Positions 1-8,436 of a stretch of 64,000 nucleotides of DNA are shown here, piece by piece (positions within the stretch are counted from its first letter, which is position 1; each line of letters begins with the position of its first letter). Source of the DNA: Mucilaginibacter gotjawali. GTDB taxonomy: Bacteria; Bacteroidota; Bacteroidia; Sphingobacteriales; Sphingobacteriaceae. Location: contig NZ_AP017313.1 in NCBI RefSeq assembly GCF_002355435.1, positions 248,001-312,000 of the forward strand. The letters run 5' to 3'. A program made the position numbers and the translations under genes. The notes under the pieces are model-generated. The model worked only from the letters and a program-made list of their open reading frames with translations, did not search any database and was not told the origin of the DNA.

Positions 1-2604
1 GAATATTTTGGGCTGCGTAGTAACCAGCGCTACGCCATCCAGGTCAAATAAAGTAAGATCGGCGGAGTAAGCGTTGGCAAAATTGTCAAAATCAACCTGG
101 GTAGCCTCATTTACGTTTTTAAGGTATTTTGAATACTGGCTATTTTCAAAAGCTGTGGCTATTTTATGTATTTTTTCTCTTATCGTTTTATTTTGCTGTG
201 TTTGGTACTCCGTACTTATGGAGAGGTACGTAATAACGCCAACCATTACCAAAGTAGCAACAACCGCAAAAACCATTGAAAACTGTATCCTGGTTTTGTA
301 CAACACCAGGCCAAGGTTTAATCTGAAATTCCAGCTGAAACGATTGTTTTTGATGCTTAATATCCTCAACCTCTTCCAAAGCCAGCGCACTGAAATTATC
401 AAAACACTAAAAATCAGGAACACCACAAAAAAGAAGGTTAAAGAAGCTATGCTAAAAATTAGCGGCTTGTTTTCCTTACTTACTACGATAAGCGTTCTTT
501 TAGTAGGTTTGTAAATTAAGTGGCTGTAAGTGGTAAAGTGCATAAACCACTCGTCACCATTGTATTTTGTGTTTTTGAAAACATATTTGCCTGTTGCCCC
601 TTCAAACTGGGTATTGGAAAGGTCATAAACAAAATTACCGCTTTGGTTAAATAATTTATTATCGCTGTAAAAAGCGTACGAATAACTTTTAAAATCGTCA
701 TTATTATCAGGTTCGCCATCAACCAGTAATCCCGGAAACGATGGCGCAATCTGTATTGGTTTTGATTTAAGTTCGATTACCAACGTTCCTGATCGTTCGC
801 CGTTTTGCATCAACGGCAGGATAGCAAAATAACTGAGGAAGCCGAACGATTCGTTTTCCCGGTAAAAATAGTCAGATACCTTATAGGAACTATAAAGCAC
901 CATATCTTTAAAAACACCCAGGTCAAAATTTTTGTCGTTCGAAAGCGGCTCGTCTTTTTTATCAAATGCAAATATTTTAAACTCATATTTCGACAGGTAA
1001 CCGCTAAAATAAAGTTTCTCCAGCCGGATCCTTATAAAATTGTTGTCATGGCCGCTATCCTTAAAGTATTGAACGATAGAAGAATCGGCAATAATTTTCT
1101 TCTCTAATCTGTTAAAGTTAAAGTCAGCCTGCGCGTCATCAGGTAATTCAAGTTTTTGTACAAATGTTTTTCGGGTTTGTATTTCTTTAACAGATTCAAA
1201 ATAGTTTAGTTTAATGGATGAAATTAATGCGCACACCAACACGATGAGGGCAAGAGAGGCTGAATCAAGCTCGCCTCTTTTTGAGCGGTATGCATAAGCC
1301 CTTATGGCTACCAAAATGCCCCACAGAATATAAAAAAGAGAAAAATCCTGGTAATAAGTGGATAAGGCGGTGGCCAAAACGATGCTTGCAGCGAAGATCA
1401 GCGTTTTATAGTTTTTAGCTATGGATAGTTTACATGAAACCGCAAGAAAAACCTCCACCAACAGGTAAAAGATCATGTAACTAAAGCATAACATTAATAT
1501 GCCAAGAAAGCTGAAAAACGAAAGATTGAGCACATTGGTTACATCAAAACTGATCTTCGAGTTAATGACAACGCCGTAAAAAAGATTTACAAGAGAAGTT
1601 GACACGCCAATAAGCGCGGCAATTAATGTAACATATATAAAGTAGGACCAGGGCGGACCAATTACTTTCTTGATAAGTTTTTTTCGCTGTTCATATACAA
1701 AAACCACCAACCAGCACACAAATAAAATGTTAATGCACAAATCGCCCAATGAGGGGTAAACCGCACTTGAACCATACAGCTGCGGACTGAATATTTTAAG
1801 TTGGTATGAAAAATCCGGCCAGCCGTAATGAAGGTTAACAAACCTTATTAAAATGATAAAGCTGCCTAAAAATAGTATTGAAAGGAGAACAAAGCCTTTA
1901 CCGGCAATGAAGCTGCAAATGTTGTGGACTAACAAACAAAGGCTGATCAGGGTTAATAGCCATAAAGCCAGTTGGTAATATAATAATGTAGTATTTAATT
2001 CCCCGGGCTTTAGTTTTACTGAAAAAAGGTAGGAATGATTTGTCGTGTAAATTTCAAAAACATTCTTGTCTGTAAAGTCAGCTATATCGATATTGTTGTC
2101 CTTTAGGAGATTGGGTGAGAAAGTGTTTTTTAAATATTGATTTTGAAAAGCATAACCAAATTTTACCGGGATAAAAAAGATAGCCGAAAAATCGCCTTCG
2201 CTTTTTTTGATCACCTCGTAATAGCCGTTTGATTCGTTTCTGAAAGAATAACCATTCTTTATGGTTTCCGGAAAATCGGGGATTATTTTTACCCCGCTCC
2301 AAAAGTTTAAGGCGCCTTTGCGGGTCGTAATAAACCAAATACTTTTGTCGGTAGTAAAATGCTGAACGTATTTAAGCGCTGTGCTAGTGTTTTTGTCAAG
2401 ACTTTTTAACTGTTCAAATAACTGCGGGTTATTTAGCACTTCATTCACATATCCTTCGTTTTTTTGAAGGTTATGTTCAAGCTTTTTAGCCGTTTGGGCG
2501 AGATCGTTTACGGGGGTGTAGGTTTTTTGGACAAGAATTGCCGTAATTAATAAACTGGCACATAATAATGCCAGCATAACGCGTATTTTTCCGGCTGCCC
2601 CCAA
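1..2604 (-). CDS. Large multi-pass membrane sensor, probably a histidine kinase (N-terminal part; C-terminus beyond window)
   Basis: The minus frame is open from a stop just upstream of 2604 to the left edge (868 codons). I chose the TTG at 2602-2604 because it adds a short basic segment (GAAGKIR) before the first membrane helix; the first ATG is at 2577. The reading shows one N-terminal helix, about 200 residues of probable periplasmic domain, a block of about eight helices (roughly residues 235-475), a second soluble domain, and two more helices near residues 740-830. The last visible residues (FDLDGVALVTTQPKIF) resemble the sensor segment that precedes HAMP and kinase domains in large Bacteroidota histidine kinases. 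No kinase motif lies inside the window, so the kinase call is inference from architecture. A hairpin terminator of the neighbouring fabD lies just upstream of the gene. Confidence 0.6.
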   Translation of the reverse strand, partial: MGAAGKIRVMLALLCASLLITAILVQKTYTPVNDLAQTAKKLEHNLQKNEGYVNEVLNNPQLFEQLKSLDKNTSTALKYVQHFTTDKSIWFITTRKGALNFWSGVKIIPDFPETIKNGYSFRNESNGYYEVIKKSEGDFSAIFFIPVKFGYAFQNQYLKNTFSPNLLKDNNIDIADFTDKNVFEIYTTNHSYLFSVKLKPGELNTTLLYYQLALWLLTLISLCLLVHNICSFIAGKGFVLLSILFLGSFIILIRFVNLHYGWPDFSYQLKIFSPQLYGSSAVYPSLGDLCINILFVCWLVVFVYEQRKKLIKKVIGPPWSYFIYVTLIAALIGVSTSLVNLFYGVVINSKISFDVTNVLNLSFFSFLGILMLCFSYMIFYLLVEVFLAVSCKLSIAKNYKTLIFAASIVLATALSTYYQDFSLFYILWGILVAIRAYAYRSKRGELDSASLALIVLVCALISSIKLNYFESVKEIQTRKTFVQKLELPDDAQADFNFNRLEKKIIADSSIVQYFKDSGHDNNFIRIRLEKLYFSGYLSKYEFKIFAFDKKDEPLSNDKNFDLGVFKDMVLYSSYKVSDYFYRENESFGFLSYFAILPLMQNGERSGTLVIELKSKPIQIAPSFPGLLVDGEPDNNDDFKSYSYAFYSDNKLFNQSGNFVYDLSNTQFEGATGKYVFKNTKYNGDEWFMHFTTYSHLIYKPTKRTLIVVSKENKPLIFSIASLTFFFVVFLIFSVLIISVRWLWKRLRILSIKNNRFSWNFRLNLGLVLYKTRIQFSMVFAVVATLVMVGVITYLSISTEYQTQQNKTIREKIHKIATAFENSQYSKYLKNVNEATQVDFDNFANAYSADLTLFDLDGVALVTTQPKIF

Positions 2605-2636
2605 TTTGTTAGTAGTTTAAAACGTAACTAAAAATA

Positions 2637-2663
2637 AAGCCATCCTGTTTTAAAGGATGGCTT
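2637..2663 (-). terminator. Rho-independent terminator after fabD
   Basis: A 9-bp stem (AAGCCATCC with GGATGGCTT) and a 9-nt loop lie 17 bases past the fabD stop. Read leftward the stem is followed by a T-rich run (TATTTTTAG). It closes the queD-folE-fabD unit. Confidence 0.85.
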
Positions 2664-2680
2664 ATATATTTATTTCCTGC

Positions 2681-3562
2681 TTAAATAAAGGCACTTTCAG
2701 TGGGTATGTGCCGGTCAACTTTTTTTACAAGGCCCTGCAGAACGCTGCCCGGCCCAACTTCAGTAAAAGAGATTGCGCCATCTTCCAGCATATGTTTAAC
2801 TGTTTGTGTCCAACGTACAGGCCCTGTTAGTTGCGCTATTAAGTTGTGCTTTATTAAAGCAGGGTCAGTGTATGGTTTGGCATCAATGTTTTGGTAGACA
2901 GGGCAAATAGGTGCATTTATTTCTGTATGAACAATAGCATGCTCCAGCTCAACCCGTGCAGCTTCCATTAAAGGTGAATGAAACGCGCCGCCAACATTCA
3001 GTTTCAGCGCCCTTTTTGCGCCTGCAGCTGTTAACTCTTCGCAGGCTTTATCAACACCGGCAATGGTGCCCGAGATAACCAGTTGCCCGGGGCAGTTATA
3101 ATTGGCAGGCACTACAATGTCACTGATGCGGTGGCAAATATCTTCAACGGTAAAATCATCCAAACCTATAATAGCCGCCATGGTTGAAGGTTGTATCTCG
3201 CATGCTTTTTGCATAGCATTGGCACGGGCCGCTACCAAACGGAGGCCATCGGCAAATGACAGCGCTTTGCAGGCCACTAATGCCGAAAACTCACCCAGCG
3301 AATGCCCTGCGGCCATGCCTGGTTCAAAGGCATCGCCCAATACAGTGGCCAGGATAACGGAATGTAAAAATATGGCCGGCTGGGTAACATTTGTTTGCTT
3401 AAGGTCCTCAATGGTGCCCTCAAACATAATATCGGTGATGCGGAAGCCCAGTATTTCATTGGCTTGCTCAAACAGGGCCCGGGCCTGTTCTGATTGTTCG
3501 TAAAGGTCCTTACCCATACCCACAAACTGGGCCCCTTGTCCGGGAAAAATGTATGCTTTCAA
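2681..3562 (-). CDS. fabD: Malonyl-CoA:ACP transacylase
   Basis: This cytoplasmic enzyme loads malonyl groups onto acyl carrier protein for fatty-acid synthesis. The 293-residue length is normal for the family. The sequence shows the N-terminal GQGAQ motif (residues 8-12), the nucleophile elbow GHSLG with Ser88, and the catalytic histidine in GAFHSPLM (His195). The start is TTG (3560-3562). A heptamer array begins at the very next base upstream (3563). It is the last gene of a leftward set with folE and queD, separated from folE by a 153-bp repeat-filled gap, so it may be partly uncoupled from them. The identification is secure. Confidence 0.97.
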   Translation of the reverse strand: MKAYIFPGQGAQFVGMGKDLYEQSEQARALFEQANEILGFRITDIMFEGTIEDLKQTNVTQPAIFLHSVILATVLGDAFEPGMAAGHSLGEFSALVACKALSFADGLRLVAARANAMQKACEIQPSTMAAIIGLDDFTVEDICHRISDIVVPANYNCPGQLVISGTIAGVDKACEELTAAGAKRALKLNVGGAFHSPLMEAARVELEHAIVHTEINAPICPVYQNIDAKPYTDPALIKHNLIAQLTGPVRWTQTVKHMLEDGAISFTEVGPGSVLQGLVKKVDRHIPTESAFI

Positions 3563-3715
3563 ATTAGTGATTAGTTAATTGGAGATTAGAGATTAGTTTC
3601 TTATCGGTTGATTTATATTTTTTCATCCCAAAAATAGTTATTCAGGGCTAATATTGAATATTTAAGATCGATTAAAGATGTTTTTTCCTAATCTCTGGTC
3701 TCTAATCTCCAATCA
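3563..3715. repeat. Inverted pair of heptamer arrays filling the folE-fabD gap
   Basis: On the plus strand the left arm at 3563-3597 is five 7-nt units (ATTAGTG, ATTAGTT, AATTGGA, GATTAGA, GATTAGT). The right arm at 3688-3715 is four units (CTAATCT, CTGGTCT, CTAATCT, CCAATCA). The arms are approximately reverse complementary. The left arm starts at the base next to the fabD start codon and the right arm ends at the base next to the folE stop codon. The 90 bp between them are AT-rich and otherwise featureless. Confidence 0.8.
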
Positions 3716-4357
3716 CTACCCCAGCTTCGCTGAAATGAGGTTCAAAAATTCAGTACGTGTTTTCTCTTTTAAAAACTCGCCGGTAAAGGCCGAGGTGGTG
3801 GTAACCGAGTTTTGTTTTTGAACGCCGCGCATGCTCATGCAAAGGTGCCGGCATTCAATAACTACGCCTACGCCCAACGGATCTAACGCATCCTGGATGC
3901 AGTCGCGGATGTCATTGGTCAACCGTTCCTGTACCTGCAGGCGGCGTGCAAAAACATCAACTATCCGCGGTATTTTACTTAGCCCAACCACATGGCCGTT
4001 AGGGATATAAGCCACATGCGCTTTGCCAAAAAACGGCAGCATATGATGCTCGCACATCGAGTAAACCTCAATATCCTTTACGATCACCATCTGGCTATAG
4101 TCTTCTTTAAAAACAGCCGAAGCCATTATCGCTTTGGCGTCAAGATCATAACCCTGGGTGAGGTATAGCATGGCTTTGGCAATCCGTTCAGGTGTTTTTA
4201 ATAACCCTTCCCGTTCCGGGTTTTCACCTAACTCTTTTAAAATCTCGTGGTAATGTGTGGAAAGGCTGCTGATCAGCTCCGGGTTATAACGGTCAATTTT
4301 TATGTAACCTTCTACATCGTCGTCGTCGGTGTCCTTTATAAAGTTTTCGTTAATCAT
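3716..4357 (-). CDS. folE: GTP cyclohydrolase I
   Basis: This enzyme converts GTP to 7,8-dihydroneopterin triphosphate, the entry step to folate and, through QueD, to queuosine. The 213 residues contain the zinc ligands Cys102 and His105 in MCEHHMLPF and Cys173 in [10 protein letters not shown], the QVQERLT motif of the core and the C-terminal [10 protein letters not shown] segment. The acidic first 20 residues are a usual variable extension. Its start lies 9 bp from the queD stop, so the two are almost certainly co-transcribed. The product of FolE is the substrate of QueD. Confidence 0.97.
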   Translation of the reverse strand: MINENFIKDTDDDDVEGYIKIDRYNPELISSLSTHYHEILKELGENPEREGLLKTPERIAKAMLYLTQGYDLDAKAIMASAVFKEDYSQMVIVKDIEVYSMCEHHMLPFFGKAHVAYIPNGHVVGLSKIPRIVDVFARRLQVQERLTNDIRDCIQDALDPLGVGVVIECRHLCMSMRGVQKQNSVTTTSAFTGEFLKEKTRTEFLNLISAKLG

Positions 4358-4366
4358 GTTGCAAGT

Positions 4367-4786
4367 TTAATCGCCAAAGTATTCAGCTGAATTATTTTCA
4401 GTTTCGTACAGCTTTACCGAATGCAAAAACACGCCTTCATAAGCTTCGATAGGTTTTTTCAACTGGTTAAAAATTTCGATACAAAGTAACTCGGTCGAAG
4501 CCATTTTTCCTGTCATAAAATCAACATCTTTATTAATGTTTTTATGATCAAGTTTCTCAATTACATAGTCGTTGATAATTATTTTTAACTCCTTAAGGTC
4601 CATCAGGTAGCCCGTTGCATGGGTAACCTCACCTTTAACGGTTACAAAAAGGTTATAATTATGGCCATGCCAGTTAGGATTGGCACATTTGCCAAACACT
4701 TCTGCATTTTTCTCTTCGCTCCATTCCTCGCGGTACATGCGGTGTGCAGCGTTAAAATGTTCCTTGCGCGTAATAAATATCATCAT
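4367..4786 (-). CDS. queD: 6-carboxy-5,6,7,8-tetrahydropterin synthase (PTPS family)
   Basis: This enzyme turns dihydroneopterin triphosphate into 6-carboxytetrahydropterin for queuosine/preQ0 synthesis. With the start at 4786 the protein has 140 residues. It shows the zinc histidines His15 (FNAAHR), His40 and His42 (NWHGHNYN), the catalytic Cys34 (FGKCANPN), the LDHKNIN segment and a C-terminal glutamate region (KLYETENN). A longer frame reaches 4816, but a TAnnTTTG promoter element sits at 4801-4808 inside that extension, so a start at 4786 or 4783 is preferred. It is the first gene of the unit with folE. A pteridine role other than queuosine is possible for the family but less likely. Confidence 0.93.
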   Translation of the reverse strand: MMIFITRKEHFNAAHRMYREEWSEEKNAEVFGKCANPNWHGHNYNLFVTVKGEVTHATGYLMDLKELKIIINDYVIEKLDHKNINKDVDFMTGKMASTELLCIEIFNQLKKPIEAYEGVFLHSVKLYETENNSAEYFGD

Positions 4787-4800
4787 AATAAATAATGGTG

Positions 4801-4808
4801 CAAATATA
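4801..4808 (-). promoter_or_regulatory. Bacteroidota -7 element for queD-folE
   Basis: Read on the minus strand this is TATATTTG, a full match to the TAnnTTTG consensus, 14 bases before the queD start at 4786. It decides the short start of queD. No clean TTTG -33 element was seen. Confidence 0.6.
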
Positions 4809-4859
4809 CAAAACAAAAACAGGCGTTAAGTTTTATCTTAGCGTCATAAAAATAACGAG

Positions 4860-6464
4860 ATGCGGATATTGGTTGTAGCGGCTACACGCGAAGAAGTAAG
4901 GGATTTGATTTACGATTTACGATTTACGGTTTACGATTTTGAAAAAGGGGATAGGCCTGCGATTGCCAAGATCGGAAATATGAAAACCGATATTCTTATT
5001 ACCGGCGTAGGCATGGTTGCTACGGCTTTTGTGCTAGGCCGACATTTGACTAACAATGATTACGATTTGGCTATTAATTTAGGCATTGCAGGCAGCTTTG
5101 ACAGGAACATAGCCTTGGGCGAGATGTTGGAGATCACCCAAGATACATTTGCTGAATTAGGTGCTGAAAACGATAATGAATTTTTGCCAATAGATCAACT
5201 TGGTTTTGGGCAGGGGACTTATAACCCAGACTACTTTCTCGGCGACCTGGGGGAATTTTTCCCTGCATTGAACGTAAAGCAGGCAACGGCAATAACCGTA
5301 AACACAGTACATGGCAATGAGGATTCTATTAGAAAAGTCGCAGAGCGTTTAAACCCGCAGCTGGAAAGCATGGAAGGTGCAGCTTTTTTTTATGCATGCA
5401 AACAATTTGATATTCAATCCTTACAAATCAGGGCTGTGTCAAATTACGTGGAAAAACGTAACAGGGGCAATTGGAAAATTGGCTTAGCCATAAAAAATCT
5501 GAATACCTTTGCGGTAGAATATTTGAATCTAATGCTGCGTGGCAAACAAAGGACGAAAATAACCACAGTCACCATTGACCCCCCAATATTTGAAATGCCG
5601 GTCATGACAAAACTAACCCTGGGTTTTTCGCCCTGCCCCAATGATACTTTTATTTTTGATGCGCTGATTCATCATAAAATTGATACCGAAGGACTGGATT
5701 TCGAGGTGTTTTATGATGATGTGGAAACGCTGAACCAAAAAGCCATGCGCGGCGAGCTGGACATTACCAAACTAAGCTACCACGCCTTTGCCTATGTGGC
5801 CGATAAATATGTTTTGCTTGATTCGGGCAGCGCGTTGGGTTTTGGCGTAGGTCCAATGTTGATTTGCAAAGATGATCCCGGAAAATTGATCTCAAATCTC
5901 AAATCTCAAATCTCAAATCTCAAAATAGGTATTCCCGGCAAGTACACCACCGCAAACTTCCTTTTAGGCCTGGCTTTCCCGAATGCCACCAACAAAGTGG
6001 AACTGGTTTTTTCGGATATTGAAGATGCTGTTCTGGAGGGTAGGGTGGATGTCGGCCTCATCATCCACGAAAACCGTTTTACCTACCAGGATAAAGGCTT
6101 AAAAAAGATCATCGATTTGGGCGACTACTGGGAAAAACAAACCGGGTGTGCTATCCCGCTGGGCGGAATTGTTGCTAATAGAAATTTGCCCTCAGAAATC
6201 CAGCATAAAATTAACCGCGTTTTGCGGCGCTCCGTAGAGTTTGCTTTTGAAAATCCGAAATCCGGGCTTGAATTTATCCGCTCCCATGCGCAGGAAATGA
6301 GCGAGGAGGTAATGTATAAGCATATCGAACTCTATGTAAATAAATACTCGGTTGATTTGGGCGAAGAAGGCAAAAGGGCGATTAAACTGCTTTTTGACAC
6401 CGCCAGGAAAAAGGAAATTATACCGGAATTTAGCGACAATATATTTATCACAGATTTAAACTGA
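4860..6464 (+). CDS. mqnB-mqnD: Fused futalosine hydrolase and 1,4-dihydroxy-6-naphthoate synthase (MqnB-MqnD)
   Basis: One uninterrupted frame of 534 codons joins two successive-pathway enzymes of futalosine menaquinone synthesis. Residues 1 to about 225 are a nucleoside-phosphorylase-type futalosine hydrolase (MRILVVAATREEV, GVGMVAT, LGIAGSF, LESMEGAAFFYAC). Residues 249-534 are MqnD (GFSPCPNDTFIF, ELDITKLSYHAF, SGSALGFGVGPM), a periplasmic-binding-protein fold that makes dihydroxynaphthoate from cyclic dehypoxanthine futalosine. An internal ATG at 5604 could start a separate MqnD. Two heptamer arrays lie within the coding sequence: 4908-4935 (residues about 17-26) and 5889-5923 (residues about 344-355, read as ISNLKSQISNLK). 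Both appear to be surface insertions. Usually the two enzymes are separate genes, so this is a fusion or a stop-codon loss. Confidence 0.9.
   Translation: MRILVVAATREEVRDLIYDLRFTVYDFEKGDRPAIAKIGNMKTDILITGVGMVATAFVLGRHLTNNDYDLAINLGIAGSFDRNIALGEMLEITQDTFAELGAENDNEFLPIDQLGFGQGTYNPDYFLGDLGEFFPALNVKQATAITVNTVHGNEDSIRKVAERLNPQLESMEGAAFFYACKQFDIQSLQIRAVSNYVEKRNRGNWKIGLAIKNLNTFAVEYLNLMLRGKQRTKITTVTIDPPIFEMPVMTKLTLGFSPCPNDTFIFDALIHHKIDTEGLDFEVFYDDVETLNQKAMRGELDITKLSYHAFAYVADKYVLLDSGSALGFGVGPMLICKDDPGKLISNLKSQISNLKIGIPGKYTTANFLLGLAFPNATNKVELVFSDIEDAVLEGRVDVGLIIHENRFTYQDKGLKKIIDLGDYWEKQTGCAIPLGGIVANRNLPSEIQHKINRVLRRSVEFAFENPKSGLEFIRSHAQEMSEEVMYKHIELYVNKYSVDLGEEGKRAIKLLFDTARKKEIIPEFSDNIFITDLN
4908..4935 (+). 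repeat. Heptamer array inside the mqnB part
   Basis: Three perfect ATTTACG units are followed by GTTTACG. The array is translated in frame as part of DLIYDLRFTVYD. Confidence 0.85.
5889..5923 (+). repeat. Heptamer array inside the mqnD part
   Basis: Five perfect tandem ATCTCAA units sit in the coding frame and encode the repetitive ISNLKSQISNLK segment. Low-complexity sequence of this kind is not expected in the MqnD core. Confidence 0.9.
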
Positions 6465-6519
6465 TTATTACGATTACGCTGATTAATTTCGCGGCGTTTT
6501 TGTATATTTTTGTAAATCA

Positions 6520-6612
6520 ATAATAATCATACAATCAATCGGTGAAATCACCTCAAAACAAATCGGTGAGATCAAAAAAAATCAGTGAAATCATATAAAT
6601 CAGTACAAATCT
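6520..6612 (+). repeat. Short-period repeat upstream of truB
   Basis: The stretch consists of imperfect units of about 9-10 nt built on AAATCGGTG and AAATCAGTG variants. It runs up to the GTG start codon of truB, whose GTG lies inside the last unit (AAATCTGTG). Confidence 0.6.
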
Positions 6613-7332
6613 GTGATCAACCCATTTACTACCATAGAAGAATTTGCAGAAGGGCGTTTGCTGCTGATCAACAAACCCTATAACTGGACCAGCTTCGACG
6701 TAGTTGGAAAATTGCGGAATTCTTTTAAACCTTTAAAACTGAAAGTGGGTCATGCCGGTACACTTGATCCGCTGGCTTCGGGCTTGTTGATCATCTGCAC
6801 CGGGAAAATGACCAAGCAGATCGATACTTTCCAGTCGCAGGAGAAAGAATATACCGGGACGATGGTTTTGGGTGAAACCACACCATCCTTTGATATGGAA
6901 ACCGATGCCGATGCGCATTTCGATATCAGCGCCATTACCGAAGAACAAATCAGGGCGGCCTGCGCGCAGTTTATCGGCGATATCCAGCAATATCCCCCGG
7001 CACATTCGGCTGTAAAAATTGACGGCGAACGACTTTACGAAAAAGCCAGGCGGGGTGAAGAAGTGGAGCTCCGGATCCGCAATGTTACCATTACTGAATT
7101 TGAGATCACCGGCATTGCTTTGCCCGAAGTTAATTTCAGGGTGGTATGCAGTAAAGGTACTTATATCCGTTCATTGGTAAATGATTTTGGGAAAGCCTTG
7201 AATAATGGCGCTTATCTGTCCAAATTAAGGCGTACCCGGAGCGGCGAATACCGCATCGAGGATGCTTTTGAAATTATGGAACTGGTTGAAATGATCAGGG
7301 ATTTGAAAATGAATTTACCGGCTTTTGAATAG
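6613..7332 (+). CDS. truB: tRNA pseudouridine(55) synthase
   Basis: This enzyme makes pseudouridine 55 in the T-loop of tRNAs. The 239 residues include KPYNWTSFDVV, the catalytic aspartate Asp52 in HAGTLDPLASGLL, the YPPAHSAVKIDGERLYEKAR box and the SKGTYIRSLV motif. It is on the short side for the family, lacking an extended PUA-like tail, as is common in Bacteroidota. The start is GTG at 6613, at the end of a short-period repeat. ribF follows after 8 bp, and the truB-ribF pairing is a widespread arrangement. Confidence 0.96.
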   Translation: MINPFTTIEEFAEGRLLLINKPYNWTSFDVVGKLRNSFKPLKLKVGHAGTLDPLASGLLIICTGKMTKQIDTFQSQEKEYTGTMVLGETTPSFDMETDADAHFDISAITEEQIRAACAQFIGDIQQYPPAHSAVKIDGERLYEKARRGEEVELRIRNVTITEFEITGIALPEVNFRVVCSKGTYIRSLVNDFGKALNNGAYLSKLRRTRSGEYRIEDAFEIMELVEMIRDLKMNLPAFE

Positions 7333-7340
7333 AATATAAC

Positions 7341-8273
7341 ATGAAGATCTATCATCATATTGATGAATTCGTTCCTTTAAACAATGCGGTGGTTACTATC
7401 GGTACTTTTGACGGGGTACATTTGGGGCATCGCAAAATTATTGCCGGGATAAAGGAACTGGCCGAAAGCACAGGCGGCGAAACCGTATTGCTTACATTTT
7501 TCCCTCACCCCCGGATGATCTTACACCCGGAGGATGAAAGCCTTAAGCTGATCAATACCATGGCCGAAAAGGCCGAACTGCTGGAAGCTTTGGGCATTGA
7601 TCACCTGATCATCACCCCTTTTTCAAGAGATTTTTCAAACCAAACGGCTGAAGGATACGTCCGCGATGTGCTGGTGAATAAGATCGGTACAAAAAAGATC
7701 GTGATCGGGTACGATCATCGTTTTGGCAAGGACCGCCAGGGAGGCCTTGCGGAGTTGCTTCAATTGGGGCCGGTTTACGGCTTTGATGTGGTTGAAATAC
7801 CTGAGCAGGATATTAATGAAGTGGCAGTAAGTTCTACCCGGGTGCGGGAAGCTTTAATTGAAGGAGATATAGCGTTAGCCAATACTTTTTTAGGCTACCC
7901 TTTTTATATTACAGGCACCGTGGTACGCGGCGATCAGTTGGGCAGGCAAATTGGTTATCCAACGGCCAATATTGTAATTTCAGAGACTTATAAGCTGATC
8001 CCGTCTCATGGCATTTTTGCCGCCCGGGTAAAAATTGATGGTAAAATGTACGATGGCATGGCTTATATCGGTTCGCGCCCCACTATCAATGGCTTAACCC
8101 GTAACATTGAGGTGAATATTTTTGATTTCGACCAGGATATTTATAACCGCCGTATCCAGATGCAATTCCTCAATTTTGTGCGGGATGATATGAAATTTGA
8201 TTCACTGGAAGCGTTGAAGTTGCAGATTGCGAAGGATAAGATTGAGGTAGAGAGGCTGTTGGGAAGTTCATAG
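7341..8273 (+). CDS. ribF: Bifunctional riboflavin kinase / FAD synthetase
   Basis: The protein phosphorylates riboflavin to FMN and adenylylates FMN to FAD. The N-terminal nucleotidyltransferase domain has GTFDGVHLGH (residues 21-30), GYDHRFGKDRQG and SSTRVREAL. The C-terminal flavokinase domain has GRQIGYPTANI, GIFAARV and the PTINGLTRNIEVNIFDF segment. The 310-residue length is normal. It follows truB closely and is probably co-transcribed. Its TAG stop lies inside a heptamer array starting at 8266. Confidence 0.97.
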   Translation: MKIYHHIDEFVPLNNAVVTIGTFDGVHLGHRKIIAGIKELAESTGGETVLLTFFPHPRMILHPEDESLKLINTMAEKAELLEALGIDHLIITPFSRDFSNQTAEGYVRDVLVNKIGTKKIVIGYDHRFGKDRQGGLAELLQLGPVYGFDVVEIPEQDINEVAVSSTRVREALIEGDIALANTFLGYPFYITGTVVRGDQLGRQIGYPTANIVISETYKLIPSHGIFAARVKIDGKMYDGMAYIGSRPTINGLTRNIEVNIFDFDQDIYNRRIQMQFLNFVRDDMKFDSLEALKLQIAKDKIEVERLLGSS

Positions 8274-8293
8274 TTGATGGTTCATAGTTCATA
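8266..8293 (+). repeat. Heptamer array over the ribF stop codon
   Basis: Four 7-nt units (GTTCATA, GTTGATG, GTTCATA, GTTCATA) overlap the last two codons of ribF. The TAG stop is formed at the junction of the first two units. Confidence 0.85.
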
Positions 8294-8436
8294 GCCGAAA
8301 TCATTTTTAACAGCAAACATTTATTTATAATAAATTCGCCACTCCGATGGCACCCTTTGAGGTTTAAGGGGCAAGAGATCTTACTGCTCCTGTTTTTTAA
8401 TGTTAAACCAAAATAAAACTAAACAGTCACTAAGTA

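Noticed and set aside
74..514. A 146-codon plus-strand open frame
   Set aside because: It lies opposite the membrane sensor gene, whose frame is open and shows a coherent domain pattern; this one has the composition of an antisense frame.
8294..8436. Riboswitch-like element around ribF and its downstream gap
   Set aside because: No FMN or other known riboswitch core was visible. The gap before the lipoprotein shows only a weak stem.
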